A stretch of 22,385 bases of DNA, taken from assembly GCA_964409695.1 (NCBI GenBank), contig CAYPDX010000021.1, forward strand, positions 1 through 22,385, read 5' to 3'. The DNA is from JABDAD01 sp964409695 (GTDB lineage: Bacteria > Pseudomonadota > Alphaproteobacteria > Rickettsiales > Rickettsiaceae). Positions within the stretch are counted from its first letter, which is position 1. Each line of letters opens with the position of its first letter. The notes under the pieces are model-generated. The model was not told where the DNA came from, did no database searches, and worked only from the letters and a program-made list of their open reading frames with translations. Shown here one piece after another: positions 1-7,955 of this stretch. The position numbers and the translations under genes are program-made.

Positions 1-459
1 AACCCTTGCAATAACATCTCCGTAACTAGCTCCACGAGCATGGCCTATATGCATTGGCCCTGTAGGATTAGCTGATACAAATTCGATATTTACTTTCTCG
101 CCACGTGCTATATTGCAAGATCCGTAATTCTCACCTTGAACTATAATATTCTTCAGTACATCGTGCCAAAATTCTCCCGTAAAAGTAAAATTTATGAAAC
201 CTGGCCCGGCAATATCAATAGATTTTATTCCACCTGTTGTGCTTAATGCATGTGCAAGCTTTGTAGCCACTTCTCTAGGATTTAGCTTTAATGCTCCGGC
301 CATTAACATTGCAGCATTAGTTGATAAATCACCATGTGATTTATCCTTCGGTATCTCAATTGCTATTAAATCAAGTTGCTCATTTGAAATATCAAAAATC
401 TCTTCAGCATGTTTTGATATTTCTTCTTTTAGCCAAATATATATGTTTGTGTAATCCAT
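1..459 (-). CDS. argS: Arginyl-tRNA synthetase, N-terminal part (gene runs off the window)
   Basis: Class I aminoacyl-tRNA synthetase that charges tRNA-Arg in the cytosol. The reading frame starts at ATG 457-459 and stays open to base 1, giving the first 153 residues of a protein normally about 550-580 long. Residues 1-120 fit the N-terminal additional domain of ArgS, which recognises the tRNA D-loop. Residues about 125-142 carry the class I signature EFVSANPTGPMHIGHARG, with the HIGH tetrad at 137-140. A good Shine-Dalgarno sequence (TTGGAG) sits a few bases upstream of the ATG. The start lies only 11 bases past the dgt stop, so the two genes are very likely co-transcribed. The order erpA / dgt-argS is a familiar alphaproteobacterial arrangement. 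The catalytic KMSK loop and anticodon-binding domain lie outside the window. Confidence 0.96.
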   Translation of the reverse strand, partial: MDYTNIYIWLKEEISKHAEEIFDISNEQLDLIAIEIPKDKSHGDLSTNAAMLMAGALKLNPREVATKLAHALSTTGGIKSIDIAGPGFINFTFTGEFWHDVLKNIIVQGENYGSCNIARGEKVNIEFVSANPTGPMHIGHARGASYGDVIARV

Positions 460-470
460 TTTACTCCAAT

Positions 471-1610
471 CTATAAAGAAAAATAATGCAAAGAACTTAG
501 TTCTTTTATAGCAAATCTGTCCGTCATGCCAGCAATAAAATCAGCAATTGCTCTTGCTTTAAATTTATCTCCACCTTCAGCTCTTTGTTGCCATTCATAT
601 GGCATACATTCTGGAGTTTCAAAATAGATTTCAAATAATTTACTAACAACTTTTTTACATTTATAAGCTATTAAAATTACTCTTGGATTCTTATAAACTC
701 TTTTAAAGAGGAATTTTCTTATCTCTGCAATACAGCGTTCAACATCGCTTGAAAATGTAACAAGAGGTTTTTGAAGTAATCTAACATCATCAGATGTTAT
801 AATATTATTTACCTTTATCGCTTCTTTTGTTTGTTTTAAAACATCTTCTATTAGTAAATGAGCTAAATCTCTGACAATTTCAAAAATCTGGCGAGATTTA
901 TTGAGTTTAGGAAATTTTTTAAGCACATTCTCAACAATAGGACAAAGCAAATATATCTCTTGCAGGTCTTCAATATCAAACATATCTGCTCTAATTCCAT
1001 CCTCAAGATCATGACAATTATATGTTATATCGTCGGAAAGAGCTGCTACTTGTGCTTCCAAAGAAGAGTACTGATCTAAATGTAATTTATGCGCTAAATC
1101 GTAATTTCTTATTGCAATAGGAACATTTTTAATATATGGACCATTATGCTTTGCAAGTCCTTCTATAACCTCCCATGTCAAATTCAGCCCTTCATAAGAA
1201 CCGTATCTTTTTTCAAGCTCAGTAACAAGTTTTATTGCCTGAGCATTATGACAAAATCCACCGAAATCTTTCATACATTCATCTAAAGCATCTTCACCAG
1301 CATGACCAAATGGCGTATGTCCACAATCATGCGCAAGAGCTATACATTCAGCTAAATCTTCTGATACTTTAAGATCGCGCGCAAGAGATCGAGATAGGCT
1401 TGAAACTTCAATAGAATGTGTCATCCTATTTCTATAATGGTCGCCTTCGTGATTAATAAAGACCTGAGTTTTATACTGTAATCTTCTAAAAGTATTTGAA
1501 TGAATTATTCTGTCTTTATCTCGTTGATATTCATTTCTATATGGAGTTGGGTCTTCAGGATATAATCTTCCTTTTGTTTTTTCAGGGTCAGAGGCATAGC
1601 TTGCTAACAT
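471..1610 (-). CDS. dgt: dGTP triphosphohydrolase-like HD protein (dGTPase type 2)
   Basis: HD-superfamily enzyme expected to hydrolyse dNTPs to deoxynucleoside plus triphosphate, acting in cytosolic dNTP pool control. At 379 residues it matches the shorter type 2 dGTPase-like family of alphaproteobacteria rather than the 505-residue E. coli Dgt. The metal-binding HD set is visible: His65 in RMTHSIEV, His94-Asp95 in AHDCGHTPFGH, and an Asp at 193/194 in ALSDDITYN. His98 and His103 of the conserved HDxGHxPFGH block are also present. The N-terminal segment with RDKDRIIHSNTFRRLQYKTQVF is the usual substrate-pocket block. The ATG at 1608-1610 is preceded by a purine-rich AGAGAGA stretch rather than a clean Shine-Dalgarno. 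Its stop is 11 bases before argS and it diverges from erpA. Confidence 0.95.
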   Translation of the reverse strand: MLASYASDPEKTKGRLYPEDPTPYRNEYQRDKDRIIHSNTFRRLQYKTQVFINHEGDHYRNRMTHSIEVSSLSRSLARDLKVSEDLAECIALAHDCGHTPFGHAGEDALDECMKDFGGFCHNAQAIKLVTELEKRYGSYEGLNLTWEVIEGLAKHNGPYIKNVPIAIRNYDLAHKLHLDQYSSLEAQVAALSDDITYNCHDLEDGIRADMFDIEDLQEIYLLCPIVENVLKKFPKLNKSRQIFEIVRDLAHLLIEDVLKQTKEAIKVNNIITSDDVRLLQKPLVTFSSDVERCIAEIRKFLFKRVYKNPRVILIAYKCKKVVSKLFEIYFETPECMPYEWQQRAEGGDKFKARAIADFIAGMTDRFAIKELSSLHYFSL

Positions 1611-1687
1611 TTTTCTCTCTCTTTCTATATACTAAATGGTTAGTTTCTGATAAAATAACACCATAACAAATTTTTCTTACTCTTAAT
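1611..1687. promoter_or_regulatory. Divergent promoter region between dgt and erpA
   Basis: The 77 bases between the divergent dgt and erpA starts must hold both promoters if neither gene is read from elsewhere. A TAAAAT at 1651-1656 is a possible -10 for erpA, and a TAGTAT/TATA stretch near 1627-1635 on the minus strand is a possible -10 for dgt. No convincing -35 hexamer is seen for either. No binding site for an iron or Fe-S regulator was recognised. Confidence 0.3.
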
Positions 1688-2014
1688 ATGACAAATTTTA
1701 CCGTAACAGAAAATGCTTACAAAAGAGCAAAAGAATTACTTTCTCAAGATAATTCTGCAATAGCTCTTAGAATTTCTGTTGAAGGAGGCGGATGTTCCGG
1801 TTTTAAATATAAATATGAACTAACGAATACTATTGAAACTGACGATATAGTTTTAGAAAAAAATAACATTAAAATTGTTATTGATAAAATGTCAGAGCAA
1901 TTTATTGGAAATTCACAAATTGATTTTGTTGAAGATTTAGGAAGCGCTTCATTTGAAATTAAAAACCCAAATGCAGCTACAAAATGCGGGTGTGGAAGCT
2001 CTTTTTCTATTTAA
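1688..2014 (+). CDS. erpA: A-type iron-sulfur cluster carrier/insertion protein
   Basis: A small HesB/IscA-type carrier that receives Fe-S clusters from the assembly scaffold and passes them to target enzymes, here probably respiratory and isoprenoid enzymes. Its 108 residues are the normal family length. The three cluster ligands are present: Cys36 in EGGGCSGFKY, and Cys100 and Cys102 in the C-terminal KCGCGSSFSI. The intact CGCGSSF tail is more typical of ErpA/HesB than of a degenerate IscA. The gene diverges from dgt. The ATG at 1688 has only a weak upstream ribosome site (ACTCTTAAT). It could equally be named iscA, as the A-type subfamilies are hard to split by eye. Confidence 0.93.
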   Translation: MTNFTVTENAYKRAKELLSQDNSAIALRISVEGGGCSGFKYKYELTNTIETDDIVLEKNNIKIVIDKMSEQFIGNSQIDFVEDLGSASFEIKNPNAATKCGCGSSFSI

Positions 2015-2119
2015 TTATGACATAAATACTATATTTCCCTAAACTCTTCAAATTCATCACTCATATTTCTTTGCCTACTACAGCCAATCTTTATAAGCTC
2101 ATAAGAAAATGAGACTAAC

Positions 2120-3574
2120 ATGACCAAATCAACACCTCCACAAACAAATTCAAGACCAAAAAAACCAAAACACAAAAGAACAAATAAGCAAACTAACCTT
2201 AGAGTACCTCAAGAAGCTAAAAGTAAAACAAAGAAAGAAAAGAAGAAAGATAATCCTACTATTTCTTCAGTAGCGGGTCATGAAGAAGGTAGCAAAGTGG
2301 CGCCTCAAACACAAGGACCTAAATTAGTTGTTCTAGATGAAAAACAATTGCGCAAAGAAAAAGACTATATTGATAACACTCCACTAGCAACGGCTGAAAG
2401 AGAAGAAAGCCAAAAATTATATAATGCTAGAATGAAATATTTCTTGGAAAGAAAAGCAGCTGGGCATAAACCAGAGGCCCATCCAGAACCAAATTATCCT
2501 AAAATAACACAGGCAAAAATTGATCGTGAAACTCAAATTATAAGAGATGCATACTTAACTGTCAAAGAGAGACGAGATCAAGAAGCAATACTTAACCAAA
2601 GAATAGCGTATTTGGCTAAACAAGAGCCTACACAAGCGCATGTTCAAACGCAAAAGCAAGCTCAAACAACTGCTTCTACTAAAGCTACATCCGAGCAACA
2701 AACCCAAAAACTAGTACCTCTAACTGCAGCCCAATTGCGTAAAGAACATGAATATATTAATAAAGCACCACTTACAGATAAGGAAAAGGAAGCAAGTACA
2801 ATACTATATAATGCTAGAGTACAATATTACTATAGCCAACTTTATGCTGGCCGACCACCAATGACAGTGGCAGAACCAAATTATCCTAAAATCACTAAGG
2901 AAAAAATTGAACATGAAGCTAACCTTATAGAAAATACACGCTTAAGCGACCCAGTGAGAAAATCTCACGAAGCAATGCTTAACCGAAGAATAGCATATTT
3001 GGACAATCCGGATGATCCAAAATCACACCAAGCACAGCAGGTTCAAAATACTGTTACCCATAAAGCTCAAATGCAACTACAAGCTCAAAAATATGGACTA
3101 GTGCCTCTAGACGCAGATCGACTACGTAAAGAAAGTGAATATATTAATAGCGCGCCACTAACTTATCACGAAAAGGAAGCAAGCAAACAATTATATAATG
3201 CTAGATTACAGTATTACTATAATGAACTTTCTAATGGCCGCACACCAATGACTCAGCCAGAGGCAAATTATCCTAAAATTACTCAGGAAAAAATTAACCA
3301 TGAATCATACCTTATATCTAAAGCGAACCTCCCTAAAGAGCAAAAAAAATATCATCTAGGTATATTACAACAAAGAAAGGATTTTCTAGCTAAAGAAAAT
3401 GAGCAAAAGAAAGCTCTTGCACAAACTTCGCAACGATCAACCCACGCTCCAAATGGAGTTGCTGAAAAGATGAGAGCGAATACTCCAACAACTGATAGTG
3501 TAACTAGAGTGCAATCTCCCCCAAGCACTCCGACCGTTGCAACAAAACAAACCACTCTAACACGTGCCCCCTAG
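2120..3574 (+). CDS. Hypothetical protein with three 129-residue repeats
   Basis: I do not recognise this 484-residue family. It has a lysine-rich N-terminus (residues 1-60) with no signal peptide or membrane segment. Three homologous blocks follow at residues 69-168, 198-297 and 327-426. They are spaced exactly 129 residues apart and each carries the landmarks LRKExxYI, LYNARxxY, NYPKIT and a closing R-x-x-x-L helix. Blocks 2 and 3 are about 57% identical. Gln/Ala/Thr-rich linkers separate the blocks, and the tail (430-484) is Ser/Thr/Pro-rich and probably disordered. The blocks look helical and strongly charged. The absence of a signal peptide does not exclude type IV secretion, so a secreted effector or a scaffold is possible but unproven. 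The gene converges with ftsK, with 17 bases between the stops. The ATG at 2120 has a weak ribosome site. Confidence 0.8.
   Translation: MTKSTPPQTNSRPKKPKHKRTNKQTNLRVPQEAKSKTKKEKKKDNPTISSVAGHEEGSKVAPQTQGPKLVVLDEKQLRKEKDYIDNTPLATAEREESQKLYNARMKYFLERKAAGHKPEAHPEPNYPKITQAKIDRETQIIRDAYLTVKERRDQEAILNQRIAYLAKQEPTQAHVQTQKQAQTTASTKATSEQQTQKLVPLTAAQLRKEHEYINKAPLTDKEKEASTILYNARVQYYYSQLYAGRPPMTVAEPNYPKITKEKIEHEANLIENTRLSDPVRKSHEAMLNRRIAYLDNPDDPKSHQAQQVQNTVTHKAQMQLQAQKYGLVPLDADRLRKESEYINSAPLTYHEKEASKQLYNARLQYYYNELSNGRTPMTQPEANYPKITQEKINHESYLISKANLPKEQKKYHLGILQQRKDFLAKENEQKKALAQTSQRSTHAPNGVAEKMRANTPTTDSVTRVQSPPSTPTVATKQTTLTRAP
2324..3397 (+). repeat. Three 300-bp coding repeats with a 387-bp period
   Basis: Direct repeats inside the gene at 2120-3574 lie at 2324-2623, 2711-3010 and 3098-3397. 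Each encodes one 100-residue block. The start-to-start distance is exactly 387 bases twice, so the linkers (87 bases each) belong to the duplicated unit even though their sequence has diverged. Shared DNA landmarks are AATTATCCTAAAAT and TATATAATGCTAGA in all three copies. Confidence 0.85.
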
Positions 3575-3591
3575 TAAAAGCCAATATTACC

Positions 3592-5780
3592 TCAATCTTC
3601 TTCTATTAAAATCTCTCGTTTTCCTGAATGGTTAGGAGACGAGAGAATACCTTCCTTCTCCATTCTCTCAACCAGAATTGCCGCCCTATTATATCCTATA
3701 CGTAAAGATCTTTGAATATAACTTGTCGAAGCTTTTCTCTCAGCTTTAACGATCTGTAGAGCCTGTCTATAGAGACCATCATCACTTAAATCATCTGAGC
3801 CTACCATTGAGTCTAGAAGAGGGTTATCTTCCTCTTCAGAAGCAGTAACTGAAGTAACATATTCAGGGCTTGCTTGAGTTTTTAAGAAATTGCTTATACG
3901 TTCAACTTCTGAATCATCAACAAATGGGCCGTGAACCCTTATAATCTTAGAGCTATTGCCCATATAGAGCATATCACCCATACCAAGAAGTTGCTCAGCT
4001 CCCTGCTCTCCTAAAATCGTTCTACTATCAATTTTAGAAGTAACTTTAAAGCTCACGCGACTTGGGAAGTTAGCTTTTATAACACCTGTTATAACATCAA
4101 CAGAAGGTCTTTGAGTAGCCATTATAAGATGTATCCCTGCAGCACGGGCCATTTGCGCTAGCCTCTGGATTGAAGACTCAATATCTTTTCCTGCAACAAG
4201 CATTAAGTCAGCCATTTCATCAACAATAACAACAATAAAAGGAAGTGGATGCATTTCAATTGGTAATGATTCATATATTGGCTTGCCTGAATCAATGTCG
4301 AAACCTGTCTGCACAGTTCTTTGGAGCTGCTCCCTGCTTTTTATAGCTTCTGAAATTCGCATGTTATATCCATGGATATTTCGAACTCCAAGATTAGACA
4401 TTAAACGATATCGATTTTCCATCTCACGTACAGCCCATTTTAAAGCTACGACTGCTTTTCCTGGCTCAGTTANNNNNNNNNNACTGGAGATAATAGATGA
4501 GGAATACCATCATAAACCGAAAGCTCAAGCATCTTTGGATCTATCATAATGAATTTACATTGCTCAGGCGTATGCCTAAATAGCAACGACATAATCATTG
4601 CATTAATAGCAACAGATTTACCAGAACCAGTAGTCCCAGCTACAAGCAAATGAGGCATTTTAGCTAGATCAACAACACATGGCTTACCAGCCAAATCTTT
4701 CCCAAGAACAATTGGTAACAAAATATGCTTTTCTTGATATACATCTGATTCAAAAAGCTCACGCAACCTAAAGAATTGTCTTTGCCTGTTTGGTAATTCT
4801 ATACCAAGAACATTCCGTCCAGGAATAACAGAAATTCTCGCTGAAATAGCGCATAGAGAACGGGCAATATCATCAGAGAGACCAATTACTCTTGAAGATT
4901 TTGTTCCAGGCGCTGGCTCAAATTCGTATAAAGTAACCACTGGCCCCTGATTAATTTCAATAATGTTACCCTTAACACCAAATTCATTTAAAACTTTAAG
5001 CAATTCTTCGGCTTGTTCATTTAATTCTTCTGGGCTACTAAGCTTAACTTCTTTTTCTTTTACGTTACTAAGTAAATCTAGTGACGGGAGGTCAAAATCA
5101 CCATATTCAAAGTTACTTGGAAGTTTTGAATTCTTTCTGGCAAATTGTTTCTCCGTAACCTCATCAACTTCATCTTCATCTACGGTGGGGGCTTTTATTT
5201 TAAACTCTCGCGGCAATACATGCTTTACAAGTTGTTTAGGTTTTACAGAAACTCCAGTAGGAAAATTAAATCTAGAAAAGAAAGATAGGAATGAAGAAAA
5301 ACTTATTGCCAAAGAATAAAATAAAGCAATAAATCCAACAAATGCTAAAGTTACAGTAACACCCATTTTTATAGTAGCTGGTAAGCTACTTATATATCTT
5401 ACCAAATGAGCTTGAGCATTAACTGTATATTGCGAAAAATATATACCAATTATTATTCCAAAAACAATTGATGCAATTAGAGAGATAAATAATCTGAACC
5501 TAATATAACGAATTTCGGCTTTTCTAATTAGTTTTATTGCAAGATATAGCGGCACAAAAACTATTATCCATGACGAATAACCCAGATATTGAACTAATAT
5601 ATCCGAAGAATATGAACCAAAATAACCAAGTAAATTAACAGGTTGAGAAATCGATGCAGTATCAAAAGATACATCATATGAATAATAGTTCGTTAATAGA
5701 AGAGCTGTAATTATGCTTAAAACAAGCAATAAAACTATTTTAACAAACCTGTATTCAAAAAAATTAATCAAAAAATTCAT
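3592..5780 (-). CDS. ftsK: FtsK/SpoIIIE DNA translocase (interrupted by an N-run)
   Basis: Septum-anchored, ATP-driven double-stranded DNA pump that segregates chromosome ends and activates XerCD at dif. Four membrane helices lie within residues 13-170, and a short linker precedes the motor. The motor has Walker A GTTGSGKS at 382-389 and, past the N-run, Walker B VVIVDEMADL. The C-terminal 60 residues (YRQALQIV...STSYIQRSLRIGYNRAA) form the winged-helix gamma domain that reads KOPS sites. Ten Ns at 4473-4482 break the frame between GIPHLLSP and TEPGKAVVALKW, so the gene appears as two open frames. The Met at 4420-4422 is internal, not a start. The inferred full length is about 726 residues, normal for Rickettsiales. 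The ATG at 5778-5780 follows the upstream gene by four bases with no Shine-Dalgarno, which suggests coupled translation. Confidence 0.95.
4473..4482. other. Assembly gap (10 N) inside ftsK
   Basis: Ten undetermined bases lie in the conserved FtsK motor. On the minus strand the reading frame runs ...CTCCAGT before the gap and TAACTGAG... after it. FtsK proteins have a Val-Val-Thr here, so the real missing sequence is predicted to be 2 bases (completing GTN NTA ACT), not 10. The run of exactly ten looks like an assembler's placeholder rather than a measured length. It is not evidence of a pseudogene. Confidence 0.95.
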
Positions 5781-5784
5781 AGCA

Positions 5785-6471
5785 CTATATAAAGAAAATT
5801 GTAGCTAGTATAATAAAGACTAAAGTTATTGCAAAAGAAAGGTTTTGTTTTGGAATATCAATTGTAGGTAACAAGAATTTTGGCAAATGAATTTTGCCCA
5901 TCTTTGCGGTAACTTGCTCACATTTAGTTTGGACCCATTTATGAGTATCGCTATGGATGATATATAAGAAAAATGCTATAGTAAAATAAGATAATGTAAC
6001 TACTGAAATAAATTTATAAGCAAAATTTGGATCTAATATAGATAAATTATTTATATAGAAACGCGTGATCAAAATATACAGACCGATGAAAGGGGAGGAA
6101 ATCCAAATTAAAATATATTGATCAATTTTAATCCTCTGTTTAAAAAGATGGAGTGGCACTAGTAAATAAATAATTAGTACAGAAAAAGAATAAATTATCT
6201 CGAAAGACAGAGCTCCACCAATTAACCCATAATGCTCGCATTCATAAATGCCAATAGTAATTGACGAAAAATACAAGTATACTTTAGAGAGACTTTCCGA
6301 GTAATCCTTGTGGACTAATGCTACCATAACTAGCAAGAAACATAGAATTAGAGCAGTATCAACTAGTAAAGGATGTACTATAAGAATTAGGTTTATGATG
6401 AATAAAAAATAAACTAGAATTGTTGGTATAAATAATGTGAATTTTTTAATAATTGAATTTTTTATATTCAC
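5785..6471 (-). CDS. Unknown integral membrane protein in the Mrp-ftsK operon
   Basis: I do not recognise this 228-residue protein. It is strongly hydrophobic, with about seven predicted membrane segments near residues 11-34, 38-54, 63-77, 84-109, 117-137, 150-172 and 208-228. A short charged segment (about 173-203) lies before the last helix. There is no motif for MrpE or MrpF, the Mrp subunits otherwise missing here. It starts with GTG at 6469-6471, overlapping the TGA of the preceding antiporter gene in a GTGA junction. A perfect GGAGGT Shine-Dalgarno lies within the end of that gene. It ends four bases before ftsK. This tight coupling suggests a partner of the antiporter complex or of membrane assembly, but no function can be assigned. 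Confidence 0.75.
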   Translation of the reverse strand: MNIKNSIIKKFTLFIPTILVYFLFIINLILIVHPLLVDTALILCFLLVMVALVHKDYSESLSKVYLYFSSITIGIYECEHYGLIGGALSFEIIYSFSVLIIYLLVPLHLFKQRIKIDQYILIWISSPFIGLYILITRFYINNLSILDPNFAYKFISVVTLSYFTIAFFLYIIHSDTHKWVQTKCEQVTAKMGKIHLPKFLLPTIDIPKQNLSFAITLVFIILATIFFI

Positions 6472-7955
6472 AACCCACCTCCTAAAAATTCACATAAGAA
6501 TCTGAAGACAGATTGACCATGTCTCATTAAAGCAAGAGCTAATATTGTGGTATAAAATATAGAAAGCACCATAAATGGATTAGCTGGTTTTCTAAGTATT
6601 TGTGCATCGTCATACACAAGTTGTCTGCTCGACATTTCTATAAAAATTTTTCCAAAATAAATAAAAGAAATCATTGATGAAATTATTATAGCAAACAATA
6701 ATATTTTATTCTCAAGCGACTTAGCACATTCAATTAATATATACTTATACGTCAAAAATTTCATCGGAATTATTGCTAATATAAAGCATGTAAAAATAAT
6801 CTTGAAACCTTTAGCTACACCTCTAAATTCATCGAGCTTTGTTGCGTAATTTCTTATGTAAATATAGCCTCCGCAGAAAAATAAGGTAATCTTTGAAAAC
6901 GAATGAATTATCAAAGCCCATACTGATATTACAAAGAAAATCTTACTTCCAGATAAAGCAATCAAAGTTATAAGATTTAATTGTACAACCGTGGACCAAG
7001 CAAGTACTTTTTTGAAAGTGTTTTGGAAGATAGCCATTAGGCCAGAATAAAATATTCCAAAAAGTAGAATATATTGGATTCCACGATTTTCCAAAAGAAG
7101 ACATGCAATTAAATCTATTCCGAAAATTTCAGTAATTACCTTATAAATGCAATAGATACCTGCATTAACTACCACTACAGCATGTAAAACGGCGCTTGTC
7201 GGATAATTTGCCGCCATTGCGCTCGGAAGCCAGCTATGCATAGGAAATATTGCAGATTTAGCAATACCAAAAATAGACAAAGCCAAGAGAATAATTTGCA
7301 TTTTGGTAGAAAAATCTGCAATTACCTCATTTCCACCAACATTAAATATAGCCCAGCCACTCCCATTTATATATAGGATAGCAGGAAGCCATATACATAA
7401 TGAAGCACCTACAAGATATAATATATATTTTTTTAAAGCCTGGTTTACATGCTCAGTATATTTATGCGCTATAAGAGGAATTGTGCTTAAAGTAAGCATT
7501 TCATAACATATGAATAATGTAATTAAATCTCCTGAAATACTTAGTAATAAAGCAGAGCATATAGATAGGTTTAAAAAGAATAAAAAGCGAGACTCAGAAC
7601 CTTCGCCTGAAGACTCCAAATAGCTGATAGAATAAAAATAGGCTGCAGGCCATAATATTATTATTAGAGAGGCAAATATTAATCCTATTCTACTGACTTT
7701 TATAGACAAAAGGAAGTAATTTACCGAATATTCTATATATAAATCATAACTACTCATACCAGCTTCAGCAATATCCGCGACAGAAGTGACTATAAGATAA
7801 ATCTGGAAGATAAACTGAATTAATATAGCAATTCTATGAATGTAAGATTTTGAAGAGAAAATTAATGGCCAAAATAATGTAAGTAAAGCGCTGGCCATCA
7901 AGAAAACTAGTGGATTTCCATATTGAGAAAAGAAAATTAATTTGTTTTGCATCAT
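6468..7955 (-). CDS. Second MrpD/NuoM-like antiporter subunit
   Basis: A proton-translocating 'proton_antipo' family membrane protein (495 residues, about 14 helices) related to MrpA/MrpD and complex I NuoL/M/N. The TM5 glutamate is kept in CYEMLTLSTIPLI and the TM7 lysine in FGIAKSAIFPMHSWLP. The following helix reads PTSAVLHAVVVVNAGIY, where MrpA/NuoM proteins have Val-Lys-Ala-Gly, so the usual TM8 lysine is Asn here. It overlaps the preceding antiporter gene by 4 bases (ATGA) and the next gene by 4 bases (GTGA). Its place beside MrpB/C/G-type subunits argues for an Mrp-type cation/proton antiporter, not complex I. It may fill the role of the missing ND5-like part of MrpA. Confidence 0.85.
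   Translation of the reverse strand: MMQNKLIFFSQYGNPLVFLMASALLTLFWPLIFSSKSYIHRIAILIQFIFQIYLIVTSVADIAEAGMSSYDLYIEYSVNYFLLSIKVSRIGLIFASLIIILWPAAYFYSISYLESSGEGSESRFLFFLNLSICSALLLSISGDLITLFICYEMLTLSTIPLIAHKYTEHVNQALKKYILYLVGASLCIWLPAILYINGSGWAIFNVGGNEVIADFSTKMQIILLALSIFGIAKSAIFPMHSWLPSAMAANYPTSAVLHAVVVVNAGIYCIYKVITEIFGIDLIACLLLENRGIQYILLFGIFYSGLMAIFQNTFKKVLAWSTVVQLNLITLIALSGSKIFFVISVWALIIHSFSKITLFFCGGYIYIRNYATKLDEFRGVAKGFKIIFTCFILAIIPMKFLTYKYILIECAKSLENKILLFAIIISSMISFIYFGKIFIEMSSRQLVYDDAQILRKPANPFMVLSIFYTTILALALMRHGQSVFRFLCEFLGGGL

Noticed and set aside
194..454. An 86-codon plus-strand open frame
   Set aside because: It lies antisense to the conserved argS N-terminus and has no independent support.
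2324..3397. A CRISPR-like or non-coding tandem repeat
   Set aside because: The repeats are long (387-base period), in frame, diverged at synonymous sites and encode conserved blocks, so they are protein repeats.
3592..4422. The FtsK C-terminal half as a separate 276-residue gene starting at MENRYR
   Set aside because: Conserved FtsK sequence continues in the same frame upstream of that Met as far as the N-run; the split is an assembly artefact.
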